This document shows, in pieces, positions 1-7,317 of a DNA stretch of 10,566 nucleotides. Source of the DNA: Allomyces macrogynus ATCC 38327 (Eukaryota > Blastocladiomycota > Blastocladiomycetes > Blastocladiales > Blastocladiaceae); NCBI GenBank assembly GCA_000151295.1, contig GG745334.1:341874-352439 (forward strand), in the 5' to 3' direction. The position numbers and the translations under genes are program-made. Position 1 is the stretch's first letter; each line of letters starts with the position of its first letter. The notes beneath the pieces are model-generated. The model did not search any database. It was not told the DNA's origin and saw nothing but the letters and a program-made list of their open reading frames with translations.

Positions 1-350
1 TAAGGCCGGTTGCGCACAACCAGTCACTCTCTTCAAAAAATGTAAATCCGGATCAAATATCTATAGTGATCCTTCATAGTAAGATCTTCTCGTGTGTGCT
101 ATACATAGCCAAATCAGTACTATAACCTAATATGTTACTCTCCACTCAGAAAATGACAAGGTTAAAGCCCAGTCACACCAGCTTGGGATTCTATCCCCCC
201 GCTCTTCCCTTTCGACCTCTTCCGTCCCTTTCCTTATCTCTCGACGCGTGTCTTTTCTTGTCCACCATTTCGTCTTTTCATCACCTCCCTCCTTTCCTTT
301 CTTCGCGCCATTTCTCCCTCCCTGCGATCCATTTCGCGTCCCTCCAAAAC
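1..350. other. Non-coding flank with a long pyrimidine-rich tract
   Basis: I see no convincing gene here. The first ~130 bases are relatively AT-rich. From about 191 to 346 the plus strand is strongly C/T-rich, with few purines, and ends just before an ATG at 351. Tracts like this are common in fungal promoters and 5' leaders, so it could precede a plus-strand transcript beginning near 351. Open frames through the tract translate to Ser/Pro/Leu/Phe-rich low-complexity peptides and look like composition artefacts. Confidence 0.4.
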
Positions 351-566
351 ATGCAAGCCGTCTATTCTCCTCATGGTCCGCTCTGTCAGCCCCACCAACA
401 TTGGCACTCCGATTCTCGCTTAGCGACCTCGCAGATCAGCGGGTTGTGCAGCACCACAACCCGCGGTGGCATACGACTAGCGCGTTCATCGCGCGCCACG
501 GTACCCTCCCGGGATCCCGGAACGTTGCAGGTCTCGCGAGCGATCAGCAAGGCTAGCACCCGTGGT
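351..566. repeat. Eroded copy A of a duplicated segment
   Basis: This segment resembles 934-1295 in the same orientation. At its left end both copies start ATGCAA, then differ at three of six bases, then share TATTCTCC. In the middle both contain the exact 16-mer GATCAGCGGGTTGTGC (434-449 here, 1075-1090 in the other copy). Towards the right end the minus strand encodes a 15-residue block beginning SRD and ending YRG, aligned without gaps to the same block in copy B with 7 identities, preceded by similar TT..GA residues. Relative to copy B, about 80 bases are missing after the YRG block, and the minus-strand frame is broken by stops. I infer a decayed duplicate. No alignment score was computed. 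Confidence 0.5.
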
Positions 567-933
567 GTGTGCGTGATGGCTGGAGCTGGACGCGTCACCA
601 TCAGCGGGGCGCGCCGGTGATGGCTAAAGCGATCAAAGCAAACCAACCCCGTACAAAATGTCGATGCGTTATTCTAGATATCTGCACTACGCGACCGTGT
701 CAGCGAACATGAGCATGTCATTCGCCACGCGCCGCCCAAGCGCAGGCCATCATCAAGTGCATTTGCGCAAGCTCGTGGGTCGAATGATGCCTGTCCCCGA
801 TGTTGTTTTGTCGAGTCTAAACTTGGTCCGTGTTCATTCAAAATGCTTCGGTCGGCACCTTGCTTTGGATTCGATTCCTCTCCTGGCCTGATCGCTCTCT
901 TCAACAAGAAGCGTGCCGCCCATCAATCAAGAT
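567..933. other. Spacer with no recognisable gene
   Basis: I read both strands and found no recognisable protein, RNA gene or strong repeat. Open frames are below 80 codons, lack the GC-ending codon bias of the clear genes, and their translations show no domain. The stretch separates the two copies of the duplicated segment and may contain decayed parts of it. Confidence 0.4.
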
Positions 934-1062
934 ATGCAATCTTTCTATTCTCCACTTGGTACATCGATGACCGAACCACTTTACAGCCACGCCGATGAAT
1001 GGGTCCGTGCTTCCAGCCAAGCAAATATCAACCCATCATTCCTGGAAGACGATGCGGTCTAG
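934..1062 (+). CDS. Possible 42-residue small ORF or first exon
   Basis: An ATG-started frame of 42 codons ends at TAG 1060-1062. It begins MQSFYSPLG and its residues are mixed (Tyr, Trp, His, Asp and Glu present), unlike the low-complexity shadow frames nearby. The base at -3 is a purine. The duplicate at 351 begins MQAVYSPHG in the same strand and frame, so the start region is shared by both copies, with 6 of the first 9 residues identical. After about 20 residues the copies diverge. I do not recognise the peptide. It may be a small protein, the first exon of a spliced gene, or simply duplicated DNA. It is too short for codon bias to decide. Confidence 0.2.
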   Translation: MQSFYSPLGTSMTEPLYSHADEWVRASSQANINPSFLEDDAV

Positions 1063-1295
1063 CATCCCCGTGTTGATCAGCGGGTTGTGCTATTCCGGGA
1101 CCAGCGAGCAGCACGCCATCGCCGCGTTCGCTGACGCGCTGAGCGCACCCGCCCAGTACTCGTTCCCGGGCAGGCATTCGCGTCGGTCCAATAGACGACC
1201 ATGAGTAAGCACATGCCACGGTACGGGTCCGGCAAGACCGTGGCTGGGTTATCGCGCGAGACACGCACCGCCACATTGGCGCCGCCGCGCGTCGT
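934..1295. repeat. Copy B of the duplicated segment
   Basis: This is the longer copy of the segment also present at 351-566. It overlaps a 42-codon plus-strand frame at its left end and the 3' part of the minus-strand coding segment 1090-1655 at its right end. The shared 16-mer at 1075-1090 lies immediately beyond the minus-strand stop codon (TAG at 1092-1090), sharing only that codon's last base, so the similarity covers the coding end and the flank downstream of it. This arrangement suggests that a DNA block was duplicated, rather than only a coding domain. Confidence 0.5.
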
Positions 1296-1655
1296 CACAG
1301 TCCCCCGCCATTCATCGTTGGTCGGCATGACGATCCACGCCATGTCGACGCACGCCAGTTGTCCACGTGAGCAGAACGACCTTGCCACGGCATCAAAGAC
1401 CACGGCGAGCGCGATCGCGTCCTGCCACGACACGCGCGCTGCGCGTTCCCCGAGCGTGGGCCCAACAACGCGCAGGAAGACCGGTTGCATGAATTCGGCA
1501 TTGCGCGCCGCGCACTCGGTGAGGACCGCGTCGAGTGTCGTCTGCAACCGGCGACGGAACCACTGCCCACGCGCGTAAAAGCTTGTGACGACACATTCCA
1601 CATCAGAAATGGAGCGCTTTGTCGAGCCAAACGTCAAGACAAGCACGTGGTCAAA
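1090..1655 (-). pseudogene. Unrecognised coding segment, apparently frameshifted
   Basis: The minus strand is open from 1655 down to 1077 and has the same preference for G/C third bases as the identified genes, so most of it was probably selected as protein. No ATG opens the frame. It is preceded by a TGA at 1658-1656, and the first Met is about 50 residues in. Near 1164-1170 (a CCCGGG run) the sensible reading appears to shift by one base: the neighbouring frame then reads NEYWAG and continues to a TAG at 1092-1090. That frame is supported by copy A, which matches an N-A-x-x-x-C pattern there. Blocks with mixed hydrophobic and charged residues include DMAWIVMPTNDEW and the SRD...YRG block. 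I do not recognise the family and see no catalytic motif. It may be a decaying gene, the last exon of a spliced gene with one assembly error, or a mobile-element remnant. Confidence 0.4.
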
Positions 1656-2354
1656 TCAATACATACTGGTGACGGTGGAATGCGGTACGTAACACCGTGG
1701 CAGGAACGCTGGCGCAGTGCTGATTCTGGTGAATTCTGGTGGCAAGGAGCAAGTGATCATTCACTGAGTTCGTGCTGAGTATCGTTGCAGATTGATACTG
1801 TGTGGTGCCTTCTGATAGGGTTTGAAGAACGGATGGTTGTCTGTTGCCTCTGGCAGCCACGACTGGTTCACCTCTGACCTATTTGTTTTCTTTGTGTAGA
1901 AGAACTTTCAACGTCGTCCAGAACGATGTCTTTCTTCAAGCCCATCAGCCGGATAGTTGTGTTCTGCGACCGAAACGTTTTGCAGACGATACTTCGTGCG
2001 TCTGACAAGACCATGCCCGTGCATCCGGTGTATCGGCATTTGCTGGCCGGCATTCACGCAATCAAGTCCATCGATGTCCTTGGCGTCAGTCGGCCATATT
2101 GCCGGAGGGCCACATTTGCGTGACGGTGTGCATCCTGTGCAAGCGTCCAGTTCTGCGACTACGCGCCTGTTCGCCTGCCATGCTGAGCAGAACTTCTGTT
2201 GTGATTGAGTCAACCGAAGCACTACTCCCACCCACGAGGCACAAACCAGGGCAAATCAGCACACCAAGTCGAAATTCTTCATAAATTGCTCGACCTCTGA
2301 CCGTCTCCAGGCAACACGCTCCCTGCAAACGATCCAGATTTCTCACCCAAAACT
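1656..2354. other. Upstream region with a possible isolated splice acceptor
   Basis: No gene is firmly supported here. One feature stands out. On the plus strand, CTGAC at 1874-1878 is followed by a T-rich stretch and TAG at 1897-1899, which resembles a 3' splice site of the kind used by the clear genes in this window. The frame that follows, open to about 2123, contains a mixed-composition peptide starting MSFFKPISRIVV at 1926, with no family I recognise. The last few hundred bases must include the promoter and leader of the kinase gene at 2355. I see no clear TATA-like element. Confidence 0.3.
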
Positions 2355-3461
2355 ATGTCGTCCCCTGACGTCGCGCCCGCCCTTGATCTGACGACGCCTG
2401 AGGGCGTCGCGCGCTACACGGCCGCGCTACTCGACCCGACGCTCAAGAAACGCGTCGCCGACGTCGATATGCTCTCGGGCGGCTTCTCCAACTACGTTTG
2501 GCGCGTCGTGCTCGCGCCCGGTGCCGATTCCGTCCAGCATGGAGAGCCGCTGCCCGCCGAGGGCTATGCAGCCATCCCGCCAGAGGCCGCATCCGTCATT
2601 CTCAAGTACTTCGCGCCGCAGCTGCGCATGAACGAGGACTTTGACCTGCCGCAGGACCGCGCCGTGCACGAGCACAATGCTCTCGAGGCCATGACTGCCG
2701 TTCGCGTTACTGCGTCAGCGTCGAGTGCCAAGATTCCGTGGGCCGTCCCGACGCCGTACCATTTCAGCACGTCGCACTACGCGCTGATCATGGAGGACGT
2801 GGACGCGCCCGAGGCGATGCTCATGCTCAAGTACTTCAAGTCGCCACGCCCGCGCGACCAGCTCGCTGCGCTCGCCGACGCGATTATTGCGTTCACTCAC
2901 GCCGTGCCAACGGCGGGAGCGACCAAGGACTTGAACCCGGGCATGACGGCGCTCTTTGACAACCGCCTCGAGCCGAGTTTCCAGAGGACGATCGCCAAGT
3001 GCGAGCCACTCGGCGCTGACGCGCAAAAGTGGGCCGACCGGATCGCGGCCGCGCTCAAGCACCCGCGCGCGCGGTCGGGCCGCATTTTCGGTGACCTGTG
3101 GCCCAACTCGATCATGCTTGACAATGCCGACGCGCCCACGCGCATCACGGTGCTCGACTGGGAATGCTCACGGCTCGGGCACCCGGACCAGGATTTCACG
3201 CAGTATCTTGCGAATCTGGTCGCGATGCGTGCCGGGGCCCGACAGACGCCCGGCATCTTTGACGCGGGTGCTGTCGAAGCCATGATCGACCTGCTCGTGG
3301 CGGCCGCCAAACCGCTCGATGAGACGTACGACCACGCGGCCATGGCGCTGCGGTACGTCGGGTACCTGACCTGGTTCCCGCATTTCGGGGTCAAGGATGC
3401 GGCGCGCGGGATCGCCGAGGCGGCCCAGGAGCTCGATGTGATGTTTGGCAAGGGCAAGTAG
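2355..3461 (+). CDS. APH/choline kinase/MTR kinase-fold phosphotransferase
   Basis: A single-exon gene of 368 aa, probably a cytosolic ATP-dependent kinase for a small metabolite; the substrate is unknown. Visible landmarks in order are a glycine-rich loop GGFSNYVWR (42-50), a lysine in VILKYF (K84) that fits the ATP-binding lysine, an acidic helix with E106/E111, a hinge-like segment ALIMEDVD (143-150), a catalytic loop FGDLWPNS (245-252, catalytic Asp D247) and a metal-binding DWE (268-270). The Asp-to-Ser spacing and D-x-E motif resemble 5-methylthioribose kinase (HGDxHxGS) more than aminoglycoside kinases (HGDxxxxN), but His is replaced by Phe at 245. Length fits the superfamily. The ATG has A at -3. 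No signal peptide or membrane segment is seen. The fold is reasonably secure. An antibiotic-resistance role is not implied, because APH-like kinases are common in eukaryotes. Confidence 0.87.
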   Translation: MSSPDVAPALDLTTPEGVARYTAALLDPTLKKRVADVDMLSGGFSNYVWRVVLAPGADSVQHGEPLPAEGYAAIPPEAASVILKYFAPQLRMNEDFDLPQDRAVHEHNALEAMTAVRVTASASSAKIPWAVPTPYHFSTSHYALIMEDVDAPEAMLMLKYFKSPRPRDQLAALADAIIAFTHAVPTAGATKDLNPGMTALFDNRLEPSFQRTIAKCEPLGADAQKWADRIAAALKHPRARSGRIFGDLWPNSIMLDNADAPTRITVLDWECSRLGHPDQDFTQYLANLVAMRAGARQTPGIFDAGAVEAMIDLLVAAAKPLDETYDHAAMALRYVGYLTWFPHFGVKDAARGIAEAAQELDVMFGKGK

Positions 3462-3683
3462 GCCGTCTTTGTCCAGAGAAATTCATACATGATTGCGCTT
3501 GACTGCATTCCTTGAAGCCAGTTCCAATGGCTTGCAGCCGTGTTGAATCTGTTGGCCCGTGCCAACGCGTCGTGAAACACCCTTTCGCGATCGGCCATTT
3601 TGACCACAGTCGCGCCGTCACTTCGAACCCGGCCACTCTCCCTCGAACTTCTCGCGTAATTCAAGCAGCAACTTGTCGCAAAG

Positions 3684-4394
3684 ATGACGGGTCACCACGC
3701 ACATGCTCACCCGACCGCGCTTGTTGTGGTTGCGAACGGGTCCGAGGAAATGGAGGCGGTGATTGCCATCGATGTGTTGCGCCGCGCTCACATTGACGTG
3801 ACGGTTGCGGGCCTGACGGGCGCCGAGCCCATCAAGTGCAGCCGCGGCGTCGTGATCGTGCCCGACGCGGCGCTCGATGCGTGCAAGAACAAGCACTACG
3901 AGGTGGTGGTGCTACCTGGCGGGATGGACGGCGCGCGCGCGTTTGAACAGGTACCATGAATCTCAGCTGCTGCTTTGGCATCAACGAATCCGGACTCGAC
4001 GCGCTTCTGACCCATCAAATTATTTCAATGAATCCCTTCTTAGTCCAAGGACGTGCACGCGCTCATTGCCGCGCATCTGACCGCAACCGACAAGTGCCGC
4101 CACGTCGCCATCATTTGCGCGTCGCCTGTCGCGCTCGTGCCGGCGCTCGCGTCGCTGTCGCTGCCCGCCGACCTGCGCATCACGTCGCACCCGTGCGTGC
4201 AGGCCGAGATCGAGGCCGGGTTGCCCAAGGCCAAGTACGTCGAGGACCGCGTCGTGTCGTCGTGGGATGGCCGCCTGATCACGTCGCGTGGGCCCGGCAC
4301 GGCCTACGAGTTTGCGCTGGCTATTGTTGAAACGCTCGTGGGCAAGGAGGTGCACGACAAGGTTGCGGCGCCAATGCTGCTGCCCCAGCTGTGA
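3684..4394 (+). CDS. DJ-1: DJ-1/PARK7 family protein (two exons)
   Basis: Exons 3684-3950 and 4044-4394 join in phase 0 to give 205 aa (human DJ-1 is 189). DJ-1 proteins are dimeric stress proteins that sense oxidation through a reactive cysteine and detoxify methylglyoxal; the deglycase role is debated. The sequence shows the pattern [18 protein letters not shown], with E24 matching human Glu18, then [17 protein letters not shown] (74-80), the nucleophile elbow IICASP with C114 matching human Cys106, a His at 138 in SHP matching His126, and the near-invariant [16 protein letters not shown]. Human Cys46 is kept (C52), while Cys53 is Val here and Asp49 is Gly. The N-terminus is about six residues longer and His-rich (HHAHAH) without a clear targeting signal. 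The ATG at 3684 has A at -3. It lies 222 bp downstream of the kinase gene on the same strand, presumably as a separate transcript. Confidence 0.95.
3951..4043 (+). other. Intron of the DJ-1 gene (93 nt)
   Basis: The donor is CAG|GTACCA and the acceptor CCCTTCTTAG|TCC. A CTGAC branch point at 4007-4011 lies about 33 nt before the acceptor. The unspliced frame hits TGA three codons into the intron. Splicing restores continuity between the VLPGG half and the ICASP half of DJ-1, which makes the boundaries secure, though the donor is weaker than GTATGT or GTACGT. Confidence 0.9.
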
Positions 4395-5030
4395 TGCGGC
4401 AAGTGAGAGAAGTGACGAGCCTTGGTCCGACGGCCAGACGCCGGGTTTGGTCGCGGCCGGTGTGCAAGTAACCGCCGGCCGATAGGCGCTCAACGAGCGC
4501 AGTTCTTTCAATTCATTTACCATTCAATCAATCAATCTCGCGGTCAGAGCGGCGAGGAAGCGCTGAGAGAGGGACAGGAGCATGGACAGCGTGGAAGCAG
4601 GGTCGAGCTCGCATGTCGAAGCGTCAGGCGCTTTGATCTCAGAGCGCCAAGCGCGAACCACGAGCGAACGCGCGCGTCATCCCCGGCTCCTGCTCCTGTT
4701 CTCCTGTCAGGACCCCGTCCTCCCGTTCCGCTCTCTCCGCACTCGACCACGAAGGAACCGAAACAATGCGATGCGTCTCGTGCCATGGACCCCGCACTGC
4801 CGCGTGCGCCGATGCGCGGTCCCCAACTCGCGAGCCGCACAACGACCACTCTGGGACCAGTTTTGGGGGCACCGTTGCGGCCGATACGACTCCACGGCAA
4901 CGGAGGCCGCTGTGCATGCCCTCGGTCTTGCGCAACGCTGCCTCGTGGACTTAACGGCCACGGACTGACCACTGAGTTGGTTGGTCGGGTTGCTGGCGTT
5001 GATCAGCGTTGCTCAGCGTCGCTCCCACAC

Positions 5031-5050
5031 CAGTTGCCGTCAGTTGCCGT
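5031..5050 (+). repeat. Exact tandem duplication of a 10-mer
   Basis: CAGTTGCCGT occurs twice in direct succession, about 170-190 bp upstream of the crtYB start codon. It could be a duplicated factor-binding site or replication slippage; nothing in the sequence decides between them. Confidence 0.9.
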
Positions 5051-5157
5051 CCTGCTCGGCCAACCGACCAAATCTGCCCTGAACGTCGCCGTCCGGGCTT
5101 CCTCCCCTTCTACCGCCTAGTGTGGTCTCTGCGCTCGGGACTTTGTCGATACAGGAC

Positions 5158-5183
5158 CGACCCGACTCGACCCGACCCGACCC
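5158..5183 (+). repeat. Imperfect CCGAC pentamer repeat in the crtYB leader
   Basis: Several copies of CCGAC/TCGAC follow one another, and a related GACGC run continues to about 5205. The run ends roughly 20-40 bp before the ATG at 5223, so it is probably in the 5' UTR or at the core promoter. It is a simple-sequence repeat with no proven role. Confidence 0.8.
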
Positions 5184-5222
5184 TCCGACGCGACGCGACG
5201 TGACGCTGCGAACACGTTCACC

Positions 5223-7317
5223 ATGGACGCGCCGTCGTTGCTGTCCGTGCAGACGCCCGACATGATGCACCAGCCGCTCGTACACGCGGCATTCGGGTCT
5301 CGCGTGCCGGACCTGACCTACCTGCAAGTACATCTGTACCTAACGCTGCCCGCCGTCGCCGTTCTCGCTTGGCTCGCGCGCCCGTTTCTGTGGGCGCATG
5401 ATCGGTTCAAGATGGTCTTTCTGATGGCCTTGGCCGTCGTTTATGCGTTCCCGTGGGACCACTGGGTGATTATGCGCGGCGCCTGGGGCTACTGCGAGTC
5501 GTGTGTGATTGGCACCATCGGCGGTGCCGTGCCGATCGAGGAGGCCGCGTTCTTTGTGATTCAGACAGTCGCGTCAAGTTTGGTCGGGGTGCTCGTCTAC
5601 CAGGCGTGCGGGCAGTCGCCGGCCGTCGTCCAGGCCGCGGTCGCGCTAGAGGCGATCAAGTCGCCGGGGACGGGTGCGTTGATGCTGTTACGTGTTGTTT
5701 GCGTGGCATTTATGATGCTCATCCGATTCTCCTGCTCTAGGTCGCAAGCTCCGCGGTCTTGGGATTGCGCTCTGCGCGATCGCTTGCGCCGTGTCCATGT
5801 ACTACGTGATCTACGGCCCGACCAACTCGTTCTACATGAGCGCGATTGTCATGTGGGCGACACCCATTATGGCATTGCAGTGGTGGATTGCCGGGCCCTA
5901 CATTTGGAGGCTACGCAAGCCCGCGGTCGTCTCGGTCGTGCTGGCCACGGCCGCATTGAGCGCACTCGACTGGTATGCGATTCGCGCAGGCGCATGGCAA
6001 ATTGGCGCCGACACAGTGATTGGCATCTACTTTTACGAGCATTTGGCGCTCGAGGAGGTCGTCTTCTTTGCGCTGTCGAACGTGATGCTCGGTATGTTCC
6101 GCTGTTCATACTACCCCACAGTACCCCCCCCCCCCCTCGACTCACACGGTCTTCTCCACTGTCTAGTCCTCGGCGCCATGGCCTGCGACCGCACGCTCGC
6201 CATCATGAAGCTGCAAGGCACGCTCGACGAGCGCAAGCACTGGGTGCGCGAAATGTACCGGTGCACGCTACTTCTTGACTCGCAATCCGCGCCAGCCTCG
6301 GACCCCGATTTGCTCGACGACACGGTCCTTGCCGCCAACCTGATCGCCAAGGGCTCGCTGTCCTTTCACATGGCCTCGCTCCTGTACCCGTGGGACGTGC
6401 GGCTCGACATTCACGCCATCTACGCGTTCTGCCGCGTCACCGACGACATTGCCGACGCAACCTGGATGCCAGCGATCAAACGCAAGGCCAAGCTCGATCT
6501 CGCCAAGCAACTGATCATGCAGGCGTTTGGCGCCTCGGGCAAGCCCGAACCGGGATCCACGTTCCGCTCGCGCGTGCACTGGGACCGGTACCCGGAACTC
6601 ACTGTGACGCAGCTCGCCGCATGCCGGTCGATCGCGCGCGTGCACAACGCGTGCGGCCTGCCCGTGCAGCCGGTGCTCGACCTGCTCAAGGGGTACGCGT
6701 GGGACCTCGACGCCGAGAAACCCATTGCCAATGTCCCGGACCTGATTCAGTACTCCCAGTATGTTGCCGGCACCGTCGGCGAACTCACGACGCACGTGAT
6801 GGTCGCCGCGGCCGACCGAGCGCGGCGGCACCCGCGCAAGCCCGACCTGGCACGCGCCAAACTCGTCGCGGCCGCCGCCGTCGACATGGGTGTCGGCCTG
6901 CAACTGCTGAACATCGCGCGCGATTTGATCACCGACGCCCGGCTCGGCCGGTGCTACGTGCCGAAGGATTTCTGGCCGGCATCGACCAACTTCTCGCGCG
7001 CAGCGTTGATGGACCGGATGGCGCAGCGCGATTGCACTCCGGGCGATCACGCGATTTTGCATCGCGTTGCGGGCGATCTGACGGCGTTGGCCGCGTCGTA
7101 CTTGACACGTGCGGCGACGATGGGGGTGCCGCTGCTGCCGCGCGAGTTCCGCCTGCCCGTGCGCGTGGCCGCGGACGTGTACGCGGCGATTGGCAAGGCG
7201 TTGCGCGAGGCCGCGGCAACTCCGGGCGCCGAGTACCCGGAGCGGGTGGTCGTGCCGGCGAGCACCAAGGTCGCGATCGCGCTCAAGTTGGCGTATTTGC
7301 CGCAGTGGGGGTATTGA
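5223..7317 (+). CDS. crtYB: Bifunctional lycopene cyclase/phytoene synthase
   Basis: Exons 5223-5673, 5741-6091 and 6167-7317 give 650 aa, close to fungal CrtYB/CarRP/AL-2. The C-terminal domain condenses two GGPP to phytoene; the N-terminal membrane domain cyclises lycopene to gamma- and beta-carotene. The cyclase part (to ~280) has about seven hydrophobic segments and two related repeats, each with a Glu-Glu motif: PWD (77-79) with PIEEAAFF (104-111), and LDW (226-228) with LALEEVVFF (252-260), where the usual Pro before the glutamates is Ala. The synthase part has both Asp-rich motifs, RVTDDIAD (357-364) and NIARDLITDA (516-525, Asp 520 and 524), so it looks active. About 30 residues precede the usual YLQVHLYLTLP start. 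The ATG has an ideal context (ACCATGG). Such carotenoids feed retinal and photoreception in zoosporic fungi, but no crtI is visible here. Confidence 0.97.
5674..5740 (+). other. crtYB: crtYB intron 1 (67 nt)
   Basis: The donor is ACGG|GTGCGT and the acceptor CCTGCTCTAG|GTCGC, phase 1. The likely branch point is CTCAT near 5718. Splicing joins GTG to RKLRGLGIAL and links the two cyclase repeats. Without splicing the exon-1 frame runs on into an Arg-rich nonsense peptide ending at 6278. Confidence 0.93.
6092..6166 (+). other. crtYB: crtYB intron 2 (75 nt, in frame, no stop)
   Basis: The donor is CTCG|GTATGT and the acceptor CACTGTCTAG|TCCTC, phase 1, with a plausible CTCAC branch region. Its length is a multiple of three and it has no in-frame stop, so an ORF finder reads straight through it. 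Removing it gives SNVMLVLGAMACDR, which matches the family at the end of the cyclase domain. Keeping it would insert 25 residues with a proline run there. Confidence 0.92.
6124..6136 (+). repeat. C13 homopolymer inside crtYB intron 2
   Basis: Thirteen consecutive cytosines lie between the donor and the likely branch region. Such a tract is prone to length change and sequencing error. Because it is intronic, length changes should be tolerated unless the intron is retained. Confidence 0.95.

Larger units (their letters stand above)
4395..5222. other. crtYB: Intergenic region, promoter and leader of crtYB
   Basis: This 828-bp stretch separates the DJ-1 stop from the crtYB start. I see no convincing gene: open frames on both strands are Arg/Pro/Ser-rich and mutually overlapping. 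It contains a small AATC repeat (4524-4537), an exact tandem 10-mer (5031-5050) and a CCGAC-rich run just before the crtYB ATG (5158-5183). The region must hold the DJ-1 3' end and the crtYB promoter. I cannot point to a specific light-responsive or other regulator site by eye. Confidence 0.5.

Noticed and set aside
132..620. A 162-codon plus-strand frame through the pyrimidine-rich tract
   Set aside because: Its first half is Ser/Pro/Leu/Phe low-complexity sequence dictated by the C/T tract, and the remainder lies in the eroded duplicate.
2010..2215. Cys/His-rich peptides resembling a RING or B-box zinc finger
   Set aside because: The cysteine and histidine spacing is scattered over three frames and does not complete any zinc-binding pattern in one frame.
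2355..3461. Calling the kinase an aminoglycoside-resistance gene
   Set aside because: Only the fold supports this. The loop Ser and D-x-E are closer to metabolite kinases, and eukaryotes commonly have APH-like kinases unrelated to resistance.
4544..4972. Open frames of 100-230 codons on both strands between DJ-1 and crtYB
   Set aside because: They overlap one another on both strands and have no recognisable motif or consistent codon bias; GC-rich DNA has few stop codons.
5223..6278. Reading crtYB exon 1 onward as one 351-aa protein
   Set aside because: After about residue 150 the frame becomes Arg-rich nonsense, while the real cyclase sequence continues in another frame. The 67-nt intron explains the switch.
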